The position numbers and the translations under genes are program-made. 64,000 nucleotides of DNA, from NCBI RefSeq assembly GCF_026210795.1, contig NC_089432.1, positions 3,534,001 to 3,598,000 on the forward strand. The letters run 5' to 3'. The notes beneath the pieces were generated by a model. That model did no database searches and was not told the origin of the DNA. It was given only the letters and a program-made list of their open reading frames with translations. The stretch is from Rhizophagus irregularis. Lineage: Eukaryota; Glomeromycota; Glomeromycetes; Glomerales; Glomeraceae. Each line of letters starts with the position of its first letter. The first letter of the stretch is position 1. This document shows, piece by piece, positions 20,714-31,261 of the stretch.

Positions 20714-20889
20714 GATTTTATTTTGCTGCTGATAAACAATCAGGTGAGAATTTTTCACACTATATTTATGTTTAAAAAGGGCTGATCAACTTCCATTTTA
20801 ATTATTATTTTGGTTGTACAAGACTTGGTGTGACAGCACTTCTTTATGCATAAAAATAAAAATTCTGAATATTTATGTCGTAAACTGTA

Positions 20890-21355
20890 TATATGTAATG
20901 CAGTTTTAACATCATTGTAGATAATTAATAAAATTTATGCAAATCACTGCTGTTTTTTTTGGAATTAATTTTACCGATCAGAGTTTTAACTCAGATTAAA
21001 ATGGTTTCATGGTTTCACTAGACGATCTGAATATCTTAGAAATTTATGTTTCAAAATAAAGCCTGATATAGGCAAAACTTAATTATTTTACGCAATGAGT
21101 GTCATACTTTACAATAAAAAAAATTTGCTGTTGAAATATGATATACTATTTGATACTCACAGATTATCCACAATAAACTTTGCAAGGGTATTTTATTAAT
21201 ACAATATAGCAATGATACAGCAGCATAAAAAAATAAATTACATATTCAAAACTTTGTGGATACATGATGAAATTTCTATGCTAATGGTAGACTATTATAT
21301 ACGATCATTCCTTAATAAATTTTTTGTCTTAACTCTCTTACTATCTGGAGATTCA
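20890..21355. other. AT-rich spacer
   Basis: No gene or repeat recognised. Confidence 0.4.
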
Positions 21356-21598
21356 TCAACCTCTACCCTTCAATAACCTACGATTGCCCCTATAACTTCT
21401 TTCTTGATAAAATTTTGCATTATCTAAAATATCCTTGGTAAGTTCAATATGATAGTTGCCCTTCGTACAATAAATTCTTTCTGGCTAATCTGTAGTTAGA
21501 ATAGATGATGCAACCATGGCAAAAAAAATCTCACCTGTTGTAACGATCCCATAGAGGTAGTCGAATTTGTCTGGTACTTTTCTTTTCTTGTAAATCAT
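21356..21598 (-). pseudogene. fragment resembling the C-terminal region of Crinkler-like proteins
   Basis: From an ATG at 21598 the frame reads YKKRKVPDKFDYLYGIVTTG, then FFAMVASSILTTD, an in-frame TAG, PERIYCTKGNYHIELTKDIL and a basic tail ending in a TGA at 21356-21358. The FDYLYGIVTT stretch resembles the C-terminal region that many of these fungal Crinkler-like proteins share, in which a nuclease fold has been proposed. This is recollection of family appearance, not a search result. One stop codon interrupts it. Confidence 0.3.
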
Positions 21599-22203
21599 AT
21601 TTTAATATATGCATTATCACTAGTGCTTCTGATCACAAATGGAATAATTCCACATTTGTCATTACATCTTTTGATTTCTGGCTCTGGGATATCTAAGAAA
21701 GGGCTTTTTACGATTTCTGATTTATCATTGGGTGGACAAATCATGAAATCAAAGACAGATCCACTTTTTGGATGTATAGCTTTTTTTCACTTGTATATGA
21801 GAATCAGTCTTTTCATCAAACTTAATATTTGCAAGGAAAATGATTTGTTTGCTATGTTATTGATAATATTATTACCCTGAAGAGAAGTTAAAAGTTTCTT
21901 ATAAATAAGATCAGTAAACGTTGACCTTTTTTTTCAGCTTCTCTCTATTAGTTACATCATGTAATGATACTTTTTCTAATATAATTTAAAGAAATTAAAT
22001 GATTAATTAATAAATAAACAAGAATATTATATTGATATTTAATAAATAACTTACTTTTTAATTCCTTATTAGAAGTTTCCTTTTGACTTCTTTATTATTA
22101 TCTATTAAATTAATAACAATTTTTAAAATAAATGGTTAAATTATATTTGTTATTGCAGTATCATTTACCTTTTTGTGTTATAGCTTTTGCCTTCCATTTA
22201 ATC

Positions 22204-22495
22204 AAAGCCCCGGATATCTCCAAAACAGGTCATAAGTCACACTTTCGGCAGATTGGCCCATTTTTCATTTCAAAAAATCATTTTTGTAAATATCTCGGCA
22301 TCCAGTAGTCCAATTTTGATGAACTTTTTTTTAAATTGTAGAGCTAAATGAGGGCTACAAAATAAAAAAAGTTCATTAAAATTGAATTACTAGATGCCGA
22401 GATATTTACAAAAAACGATTTTTTGAGTTTCAGCAAAAAGGGGTGTTTTTGGCCAAAAGTCCATTATGACCTTTATATTAGATATCCAGGGTCCT
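22204..22495. mobile_element. palindromic MITE, intact copy
   Basis: 292 bp, starting AAAGCCCCGGATATCTCC and ending GATATCCAGGGTCCT, with a perfect 8 bp target duplication ATTTAATC (22196-22203 and 22496-22503). It has the same long internal inverted repeats as the copy at 17798. Its first bases (AAAG in place of AGGA) have diverged. Confidence 0.85.
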
Positions 22496-22503
22496 ATTTA
22501 ATC

Positions 22504-23394
22504 TCACTTTTATCCCTTCTAATATATAGAACCCAAATTTGTCATTAATTTCAGCTATCTTAAAAAGTCTTTCATCAAGCCGTTGTCACCAACTGAATGT
22601 CTGACACCTGCTGTCAGTAGACAAAATACCATGCATTACACAAAAATTAATATGCTTGGTTTAGATTTGAACTACACTTTAAACATTACAAACAAAATGC
22701 GAGAGGTCCCCTTTATTTATAACACTCACTCTTACTTATGCTTTAGAATTAGTACAAATAAAATACATTAATCTCCCCATATTATAATAATACTTTAATA
22801 ACTTATCTTTTATTCATAAAATAATTAATTCCAAATTTTATTTATACATAGTTTTATTTTATATTCTAAAAATTAATGAGGCAAAGCTATTGAACTTAAG
22901 TTCAAAACTTTTTATACATTTTGATATTTCGCTAAACTACTCTAAAATTAGAAGTACCCCAAATATTCCACCATAAATATTCCAAATCTTTAAATCTTTT
23001 CAAATCTAATCTTCAATATTTGAATCTTTCAAATCTTCAGATCTTGTAATCTTTTGATTCTTCAATAATAAACCATTGATGTAATAATTTCAATAATAAT
23101 AAGCTTCATAATCTTTAATCAGTAAATATTTCATTATAATATTATATTTTGTGGCTATGTTAAATATAAGTCAGGAACCTCATGAGAACTTATAATAAAT
23201 CAATAAATGTGTAGAAAGATGCACAAAATACTAATCAGGAAAAAGTACCTATTATTTATCCTACGATAAAAAATTGATCTGATTGGTTAATTTTTAATCT
23301 TTCCTAAATTTATAAACCTCTCTGGTCTTTAACGCATTTTATTTTCATTTTTTCCATTAAAATTTCCTTTCTTTTTAATAAATTTACGGTAATA
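22504..23394. other. AT-rich stretch, no supported gene
   Basis: The frame at 22583-22771 has no recognisable motif. 22970-23110 is a degenerate low-complexity run of AATCTT/AAATCT units. Confidence 0.4.
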
Positions 23395-23710
23395 TCAGAT
23401 TACTCAAATAATGATTTTTCTGATATTGATCTTAAAGATGAATATGGTAAACTTTTTAATGAACAAGACCAAGATATAGAATATAATCCTATAAATGAGG
23501 AAGAAGGTGAAGTTAATGATAATTTTGAAAGAGAAAATGCATCTCATTCTCGTCAAACTTCGCTAACATGGAAGCATTATAATAATAATGATAATACACC
23601 TCAGCATCTTGGACTTCCAGTTTGATGCAAATGTCAAAAACCATTTGCAGAAAAACTAGTATTACAACTTTAAAGCGTCATCTTTTTCTTGTACATAAAA
23701 TAAGAATAGT
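23395..23710 (+). pseudogene. hAT transposase N-terminal relic with BED-type zinc finger
   Basis: An acidic N-terminal stretch (NEQDQDIEYNPINEEEGEVN) is followed by SLTWKHYNNNDN, a TGA, CKCQKPFAEK, a frame change, and TSITTLKRHLFLVHKI. The order W-K-x-Y/F, C-x-C, T-x-L-x-x-H-L-x-x-x-H is that of a BED finger, as found in hAT transposases. The catalytic part is missing here. An unrelated-strand hAT C-terminal relic lies at 28441-29460. Confidence 0.6.
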
Positions 23711-24937
23711 TACTGTAAAAAATACGCGTTCTTGATTAATAACCAGGATGTCTCAAAATACCAGAGATTGACTGATATCTCCAATACGAATCCACACCTA
23801 TTCTTAGCGACCTATCAGAGATATATCCAAGTCCACTGGACCATCTGTTCATTTTACTGCATAAAAACATATTTTTAATCCAGTGACAACACTGTCTTAA
23901 ACATAATTAATAATAAGTAATGACTTTATTTTTATAATTATTTCTGCTATTTTCAATTTTTATTTTCGATTTGTTTCATAAAAACTTATTGTTAAATATT
24001 ACATGTATATACTGTAAATAAATTTTTTTTTCAATATATCCATTTTATCCTAATAAATTAACAAATTCGTAAATTTTTTTATCAAAAAACTTTTTGTATT
24101 TCATATTAAATTTCATAATAATTCCTCTGCTGTCATACCTTCGTGGCGTGTGTACTGGTGATAAAGTACTGGCTAGTCAGATCAATTTAAACAACGAATA
24201 TTCAAATACATATTATGATTCTATAACTAAACTGACTCATCTGAACTTCTGATGATTGATAATATTAATTTTATGAATATATCATATAAAAATAGAAAAG
24301 TTTTAATAATAATATTTTAATTATTATAACGTGTGAAATGGTGTGGTGGTCGTGGTGGTAATACTGTGGTAGATTGTGGTAAGTGTACATAATCCAAATC
24401 GGATTTTTAATTGTGAATCCGGAGCGTCGACTCAATTTACTAGCATTTCATTTTAAGGATAATGCTGCCTCGGATTATGTAACACCCAGAGTAGAAATTC
24501 AATGATTCATTCCGGATAATATGTTCAATCATCATTACGATGTAAACACGGTAAATCGAAGCGCTTGGATAAGGCGGAAAGGTCCTTGCTCATATTATAT
24601 GGTTATTGGAAGAGGTACAAAAGCCAGAAAACGATTCACAAAGCGGTGAAGAATCAAGGAAAATAAAAAGGGTAAAATCATTAAGTAAACTTGCGGAGGT
24701 AGATAAGTCTTAACATAGAAAAATTCGTCACCTATGTGTTACGTGTCCCTGTATTTATTGTTTATCTGTATTAATAAAAAAAAAATATTGGTCATCTAAA
24801 TCAATTATACCACACTGTGCGAAAAAAGTAATTTACAAGCAAAAAATTGACTTTGGTTATTAAATCATCAACAATAAATTTTCCGTAGTTCTCTGATCAC
24901 AAATCTATGTAAGTTTACAAAATATTAGTATTTTCTA
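23711..24937. other. non-coding stretch with a transposon end
   Basis: No gene is supported. It contains the inverted dispersed motif at 24140-24176 and a short GTGGTGGT-rich run at 24330-24380. Confidence 0.4.
24140..24176 (-). repeat. dispersed terminal motif, copy 3 (inverted)
   Basis: GTGTACTGGTGATAAAGTACTGGCTAG is the inverse of CTAGCCAGTACTTTA plus CCAGTACAC, matching the motifs at 5643 and 9686. It could be the right end of an element whose left end is degraded. Confidence 0.45.
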
Positions 24938-25560
24938 TTATATCTGGCCTTCCGACGATCTCTCATAAAATTGTTTAACTTTAGCACCAAATTTTTCTAA
25001 CCACTTCCCTTCATCAGTTATTTTCCACCTTATACTCGCATCCTCGACGAACGCAACAAGTGATTTTAGCTCTCCCTCAAACTTGCCTATTAATTCTGAA
25101 ATCGACATTTTCTCTCCAAACTTGATAATTCCAATGATTTGACATAATTCGCAGTAATCCTGAATAATTGCTTGACATGGATCGGAGTGAAGTTGCAACA
25201 GAGTTGCAAGGCCGAAATCTATAAGATAAAAATGACCATTCCTATGTATAACGTTTCGTATGGCCACATCTCCATGTGTGTAACCACGGGCATGTATCTT
25301 CTCCAAGCACAATAATAGATCCAGAATTATTTCAGAAATCCATGATTCCAGTGGTTGCCTCGCAAAATCGGTTAGTAAAACCAGGAATCCTTCCTTTATA
25401 TAACCTTCGAAGAGAATTGTGGGAACGCAAGAAAGATCACCTAGTCCATGCAACGCTGATATTTCACGGTAAACTTGAGAGATTTCAGTGTCTTTGCGTG
25501 AGACACCCTTAGGAATTAATTTACCTTCAAAACGGCATCCTTTATTTCATATTCAAAAAA
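24938..25560 (-). pseudogene. protein kinase-like C-terminal fragment
   Basis: An open frame (last ~190 codons) reads VSRKDTEISQVYREISALHG, then GYTHGDVAIRNVIHRNGHFY followed by LIDFGLA. These are the catalytic HGD...N and DFG motifs of a kinase-like fold, of the FunK1/lipopolysaccharide-kinase-like type seen in fungi. The protein ends KFGAKVKQFYERSSEGQI with a stop at 24938. No ATG begins the frame. Upstream, near 25530, another frame reads FEYEIKDAVLK and would need a frameshift to join. The glycine loop and the N-lobe lysine are not found. It is therefore a 5'-truncated copy, probably a pseudogene. It is not close in sequence to the kinase domains at 31-37 kb. Confidence 0.55.
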
Positions 25561-25689
25561 AATGTGGTGTTTTTTATAGTAATTTATTATGAAAATTTCG
25601 TCTATCAATTTAGAACTCTAAAATATTTATTATTATTACGGAACGGAATTGAAATAATTTAACAATGCATCATTTATTTATAGTACAAT

Positions 25690-26010
25690 TTTTATGGAGA
25701 TAGAGCATGTGAATATTATGAGAAAATAGCCAATAAAAAATTGCTCAATGGAACAATTTAGATTAGGTTAGTTTTATAAAAATGGAATAAATGTTAAAAT
25801 TTAAGATTTAAAAATATCTACACATTGGTATAAAAAAGCTGTAAATAATGGACAATTGATGGCTATATATGATCTTAATTTCTTATATAAAAATGGAAAA
25901 GTATTGAGGAGGTTTCGGAAAAGTCTATCGCGTAATCTGCCAAACGTTCTCGTAATTATTTAACATTAAATTTACGATAACGTCACGATTAAAGAAATTG
26001 TTATGAAGTA
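25690..26010 (+). pseudogene. Sel1-repeat relic joined to a kinase N-lobe relic
   Basis: 25690-25905 retains Sel1-like pieces with stops: QFRLG, FYKNGINV, then STHWYKKAVNNGQLMAIYDL with FLYKNGK. Immediately after, another frame gives GGFGKVYR (kinase glycine loop, ~25916-25939), and DNVTIKEIVMK (~25978-26010) matches the residues after the kinase lysine in the 31-37 kb gene (NNVIMKEIV). The order Sel1 then kinase is the reverse of a normal kinase-Sel1 protein, as if two tandem copies had fused by deletion. Confidence 0.6.
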
Positions 26011-26210
26011 ATTATAATATTTAAATCTCTAATCTGCATGGTATACAACTTTACGTAATTATTGATCGTCTGACTGATTTGTGCGACAGCTTTAAAATCA
26101 GTTGATGAAATTTTTTTTTACGTGATTTTATTTGGATTTTTTTTTTAAAAAAACCATATTTAATGTAAATGTATAACAATACTCAACTTCAACTACTACA
26201 TTGGAGACTA
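26011..26210. other. AT-rich spacer before the tandem array
   Basis: No feature recognised. Confidence 0.35.
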
Positions 26211-27715
26211 CGCAACAAGGCTGCCCTTACACCCTGTGTGCCCTGCCCGGGAGATCATGAGTCTCCAGAACATAACGGGCATCCACAGCACTGTTAGCGT
26301 CAGTCTCAAGCCTCCAGTCTCCTTCAGGAATGTCCTTGACTTCTCTGCCTCGTGTAATGGCGCGCAGGTTGTCCGACGCCTGTCAGGCTGGTTGCAGTTG
26401 CGAGGTTGTCGACCAAATTTGATGCAGGATAAGTATAGTTTTGATTAGTTTATTTTGCTCAATTTTTTGAAAGAGCAGGACCTCAATTGATGGTGATTTT
26501 AATATTCTTTGCAAACAAATAGCTCTTTCATTCAATGATAATACGTTCAGCTTGGCCTCAACTCCGATGACAAAAGAGTTTTCACACTCTGCATGGAAGA
26601 AATTACTTTTCCTTGTAACAAGGCTGGCCTTACACCTGTGCGCCCTGCCCGGGAGATCATGAGTCTCCAGAACATAACGGGCATCCACAGCACTGTTAGC
26701 GTCAGTCTCAAGCCTCCAGTCTCCTTCAGGAATGTTCTTGACTTCTCTGTCTCGTGTAATGGCGCGCAGGTTGTCCGACGCCTGTCAGACTGGTTGCAGT
26801 TGCGAGGTTGTCGACCAAATTTGATGCAGGATAAGTATAGATAGTTTATTTTGCTCGATTTTTTTTAAAAGGACCTTAATTGATGGTGATTTTAATATTC
26901 TTTGCAAACAAATAGCTCTTTCATATGTTCGGCTTGGCCTCAACTACACAATAGAGTTTTCACACGCTGCATGGAAGAAATTACTTTTCCTTGTAACAAG
27001 GCTGGCCTTACACCTGTGCGCCCTGCCCGGGAGAACGTGAGTCTCCAGAACATAACGGGCATCCACAGCACTGTTAGCGTCAGTCTCAAGCTTCCAGTCT
27101 CCTTCAGGCATGTTCTTGACTTCTCTGCCTCGTGTAATGGCGCGCAGGTTGTCCGACTCCTGTCAGACTGGTTGCAGTTGCGAGGTTGTCGACTAAATTT
27201 AATGCAGGATAAGTATAGATAGTTTTGATTAGTTTATTTTGCTCGATTTTTTGAAAAGGATCTTAATTGATGGTGATTTTAATATTCTTTGCAAACAAAT
27301 AGCTCTTTCATATGTTCGGCTTGGCCTCAACTACACAATAGAGTTTTCACACGCTGCATGGAAGAAATTACTTTTCCTTGTAACAAGGCTGACCTTACAC
27401 CTGTGCGCCCTGCCCGGGAGATCATGAGTCTCCAGAACATAACGGGCATCCACAGCACTGTTAGCGTCAGTCTCAAGCCTCCAGTCTCCTTCAGGAATGT
27501 TTTTGACTTCTCTGCCTCGTGTAATGGCGCGCAGGTTGTCCAACGCCTGTCAGGCTGGTTGCAGTTACAAGGTTGTCTGTCATTTCAGATGCGAAAAAGG
27601 ACCAATTTTGATGTAGGATAAGTATAGTTTTGATTAGTTTATTTTGCTCAATTTTTTGAAAGAGTAGGACCTTAATCTCGATGAGGATGATTTTAATATT
27701 TTTTGCAAACAAAGG
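26211..27715 (+). repeat. tandem array of a 370-400 bp unit, about four copies
   Basis: Each unit has a GC-richer ~260 bp block (from AACAAGGCTGGCCTTACACC through CCCTGCCCGGGAG and GCGCGCAGGTTGTCC to GATGCAGGATAAGTATAG) and an AT-rich ~120 bp block (AGTTTATTTTGCTC...TTCTTTGCAAACAAATAGC). The first copy starts inside the unit (26211), and the last carries an insertion before a final partial AT block. Identity between copies is very high by eye. Both strands are open over the GC-rich block, for example minus-strand NLRAITRGREVKN and VDARYVLETHDLPGRAHRC. That suggests a captured coding fragment, but I do not recognise it. Confidence 0.8.
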
Positions 27716-28440
27716 TTACAGGTTCCTTTCTTGAGTTAGCCGAAGAGAAGCTGACATTCTGAAACGGTAATTACGAAGGGAGTAAGGTTAGAATTTTCGA
27801 ATTTTTTTATTTTATACAAGAATGTTGCTAGTATGATCTTTCTTTTTTTTTTTATAGGAAGTAGGAACAGACTTTTCCGGTGCCAATTCCCGGAGGTAAT
27901 TTCAAGCGAGAAGGTGATTTTTTTTCTATATTTTGATGTAAGAACATTACTAACGATCTTTGTTTCCTGTTTTGTAGGTACATCTCTTTCATCAATAGCA
28001 ACAACAAATGACTTTCTAAAGCATTAATCATTTGTCCTAAATAAGGAGTGAGTACGGCTATTTCATCAGGTTAGTATATCCAATTCTAACAAATACCATC
28101 TCAACAACCATTTTAATTTCATATCTATTTACATGAAGATTCATACAGAAAACGGTATTGGACAGCAACATTTGTTTCCAAGTCATTTTTGAGTGAAATA
28201 TGGTTATGGTAAACGTATTTTTGTTTAATTTTTGTAAAACTTAATGGTGAAACTGGGAAGGGTTAAAAGTGGGGTTAATTAACGAAATAATGAAGTTGAT
28301 AAGAAATTGAGTTAAATGTAATAATAATTAGCATGTAATTGTAGTTTAAAATTATTTATTAAATTTATTCGAAAGTTACATTTTTTTGAAAAAGTGAATA
28401 AGTATGATTCTTTATTATTTATTGTTCTAAATTTTATCTC
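27716..28440. other. sequence with intron-like signals but no assigned gene
   Basis: On the plus strand several GT...AG pairs border short open pieces (AG at 27857 before GAAGTAGGAACAG; GT at 27915; AG at 27977). This could be the remains of a multi-exon gene. No product can be proposed. Confidence 0.25.
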
Positions 28441-29460
28441 TTAGGTAGTACCCAATACACTATCAAGAGTGGTTTCAATATCAAACGTATTTGAACCATG
28501 ATTAATAGTAATGGGATGAGGTTCAATAACGACACTTACATTTACATTAAGTAATCTATTCAATTCGGAATCATCTATGTTGACCCATCTTTCAATTTCT
28601 ATACTTCTAGTATCTAAGGAATTACTATTATCATTATTCTCATTATCGTCGTCATCACTATCGGAAAAATCATCATCACTAATCACCCTTTACTTTAGCA
28701 TTAGATAAAGCTTTTGTACAGGTGACTGAAAAGAATCTTCTGATAATCCCGTACAAGCATATTTTATGTATAAAGCTTAGCTATAGCTTCCAATTTTTCA
28801 ACTTTTAATCTGTTTGTATATAAAATATTAAAAAAAAAAAACGTAATAATTGAATCTCAATTAGATAAAATGATATTTAAAAACTTACTTAGTTCGTCTT
28901 TTATTGGTAAACCATTCCAATATAGAGAAGACTCTTTCGCATCCTGCGTTATGAGGCGTGATAGATAGAATTTTCAGTGCTAATTTTTGTATATGATTTT
29001 CCTCTTCAGGGACAGGATTGCACATTCGCCATCAGGTAATAACATCTTCATTATTGCTAAAATTCAATATCTCTAAGTAAAAAGAACGAATTTAAGAAAT
29101 CAATTTAGCAGCAGAAGTTTCACCACCGCCAAAATTTTCATGGCCAAAAGATAAATGTCGCTGAAAACAGTAGGAAGTAAACCTTTTCCTAAAATTATTA
29201 TAAAATTATAAAAAAAAATTATTATTTAATTAAAAAAAAATAATAATAAATATTTACCTCTATAATTCGGATGGAGTAAATATGCTAAAAGATGTCAAAT
29301 TCTTGCCAATGTTTATTAAAAAGTTTTTAAAATGCATTATGTTTAAAATCATAATCAGAAACAGGTGGTAATGATTTGATTTTCTGTGAAAGTTTAATTA
29401 ATTCAACAAAACAGTCAGAAAGTGATGTTGTTTTGATTTAACATCGGATTTTACTGGTCC
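28441..29460 (-). pseudogene. hAT transposase C-terminal relic
   Basis: Pieces on the minus strand, in several frames, read SDCFVELIKLSQKIKSLPPV, FNKHWQEFD, CNPVPEEENHIQKLALKILS and then ITPHNAGCERVFSILEWFTN. The last is the hAT dimerisation signature (C-x-R-x-FS-x-L-x-W). A GTAAGT donor and CAG acceptor follow, then KVEKLEAIAKLYT and a stop, and finally an acidic tail (SDDDFSDSDDDDNENN) with a stop at 28441. Frame breaks and stops show decay. An active relative could be what mobilises the hAT-like elements at 6134 and 10532; that is inference. Confidence 0.65.
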
Positions 29461-31044
29461 ACATCAATAAAAAATGATCGACTTTGAATAAGTTTTTGTT
29501 AACTTTTCTGGTATTTCGTCTAATATCTAAATTATAAAAAAAGTGAGTATCATATAATGGCGTTACATAAATAATTAAAGATATTTTCTTGCTTTTATAG
29601 TAATTTTTGCGAAATGCTATTGGTGCAAAGTGCAGTGTGTGAAGTCAAGAATTTTATTTGCGAAAAAAATGGGGCTTATGAGAAATTCAGTTGTCGTACA
29701 GGAGTACATGCATGTGGCTCGAGCTGATGATCGATCAGTCGCAAAGCTATCATATATGTTGATTTTTTAGCCATCGTCATTCAGATTATCTGATTCAAAT
29801 CTGTGGACCCGGTATTAGACACGCCAAGAAATCAAACAAACTAACTTTGTTATTACTTTGCGGAATATACTCGTTTGATTGATTGTTGATATTAGTTGAT
29901 GTAATAGTGGTAAGTTTGAATATTTCTTTTGATTCTTTTTGCTTTACTTGCACAAGGCGGATACTAAATAAGGTCTCACCTTTTTATATGATTTCATTAT
30001 TGTCATCAATTTTTCTGTCTCTTTAAAAATATAGTTTGTACTTTGTAGCTCTTTCTAGTGAGCAAATTAAGAAAAACAACGCCTTATCTGCGGGTCAATA
30101 CGACTGAAAAATGTTACAAATGCTTTCTCGATAAAAAAAAAATCAATATCTACAGTATTATAGTGGGTTAGCTTACAATTCATTTTTTTGTGAATTGTAA
30201 AAATAGTATGTATAATTTAACTGTAGAGAAAGACCATATCAGATTTGTATTAGGTCAAACAATAATTGAAATAATCGCAATTTGCAAAGAATTTTTATTT
30301 AAAAAAAAGCAATTACAATTATATTTTGTATAATATGAAGGAAAAAATATTTGAAAAAAAAACTAATTAGATTTCTTTAATTAAAAATAAATTCCAATCT
30401 TTCAGACTGAAAGTTCCAAGTAGTTCATTGATTCTGATGGTATGTGCTACATCTTCCTGGTTGGTGTTAATCTGTTAGAAAAAACAGAGAAATTATACTA
30501 ATGATAATAAAATATTTAAATGATGAAAATGAAATTTCTCATATCAAATCTTATGCTTTGCTAAATTAAAAATATTTTTATATATAAAATTAACATTATT
30601 AAATTTAATTTCTATATATTTGCATTAACAAATTCATTATTGTAACATTAAAATTTTTAACTCATTGTTATTATTATAAAAAAATCCAATTTTTTATTAT
30701 ATAACTTGTGTTAACAGCACACCCAATGTCATGTGCTATTTATACTTTTCTTAACTAGGCCATCCGACAATCAAGATTAAGTTCCCGTATATTTGAAGGT
30801 CCCTAAAATATATCGGTACATACAGTATTTGCTACTTCAAAGTTAAATTACATAATTTCGTAAAGAATGAGAGACATGCATAATTTCTCGTTTAATTACA
30901 CACAAACTCCGGGAATGTATATTTCGGAATCCTTTAACTTCTTTTTCAGTCGTAAAATTTATTTTAATAACTGATAATGTTGTTGCTAGATATTATTGTT
31001 GATTTGATGAATTGCCGTTACTTTTACTTTGTTTCCCTATTATT
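29461..31044. other. AT-rich stretch, no supported gene
   Basis: No open frame with recognisable motifs on either strand. Upstream remnants of the hAT relic may extend into it. Confidence 0.4.
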
Positions 31045-31140
31045 TTCTATTATTTCATATTCTTTGTAATAATTGCTTTCAATCGAGAAACTACCTGGTG
31101 TATAATTGGATGATTATCTGGTTCACTATTTCAACATTCT
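31045..31140 (-). pseudogene. orphan last-kinase-exon relic
   Basis: After an AG at the same position as in the neighbouring gene, the frame reads EC, stop, NSEPDNHPIIHQVVSRLKAI, then ends KNMK and a stop. It is a decayed duplicate of the exon start ECWNSEPDNRPTINDVVARL at 32403, with the conserved W turned into TGA. It lies 120 bp downstream of the parent gene on the same strand. Confidence 0.75.
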
Positions 31141-31261
31141 AAAAAATATTAATTTATTTCAATGTTAAAATGATACATTGACTATAGATTTAATTTTTTT
31201 TTCATTGATATTATGAAAATTAATAATTTATTAATAAATAATATGCACGAACCAAAATAAA

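Larger units (their letters stand above)
19313..20887 (-). mobile_element. Tc1/mariner-like element, decayed
   Basis: The ends read CAGTTCATGACATA and, on the opposite strand, CAGTTTACGACATA, each next to a TA dinucleotide (19311-19312, 20888-20889), as expected for Tc1/mariner. The element is 1575 bp, or ~1.33 kb without the 242 bp MITE inserted in its left inverted repeat. The right inverted repeat continues AAATATTCAGAATTTT. Its left partner AAATATCCAGAATTTT lies just after the MITE. The coding region is a pseudogene. Confidence 0.8.

Noticed and set aside
26236..27621. Series of 70-110 codon open frames with the same sequence (REIMSLQNITGIHSTVSV and similar)
   Set aside because: They repeat because of the tandem array. 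Both strands are open and no frame continues through a whole array, so the array is reported as a repeat.
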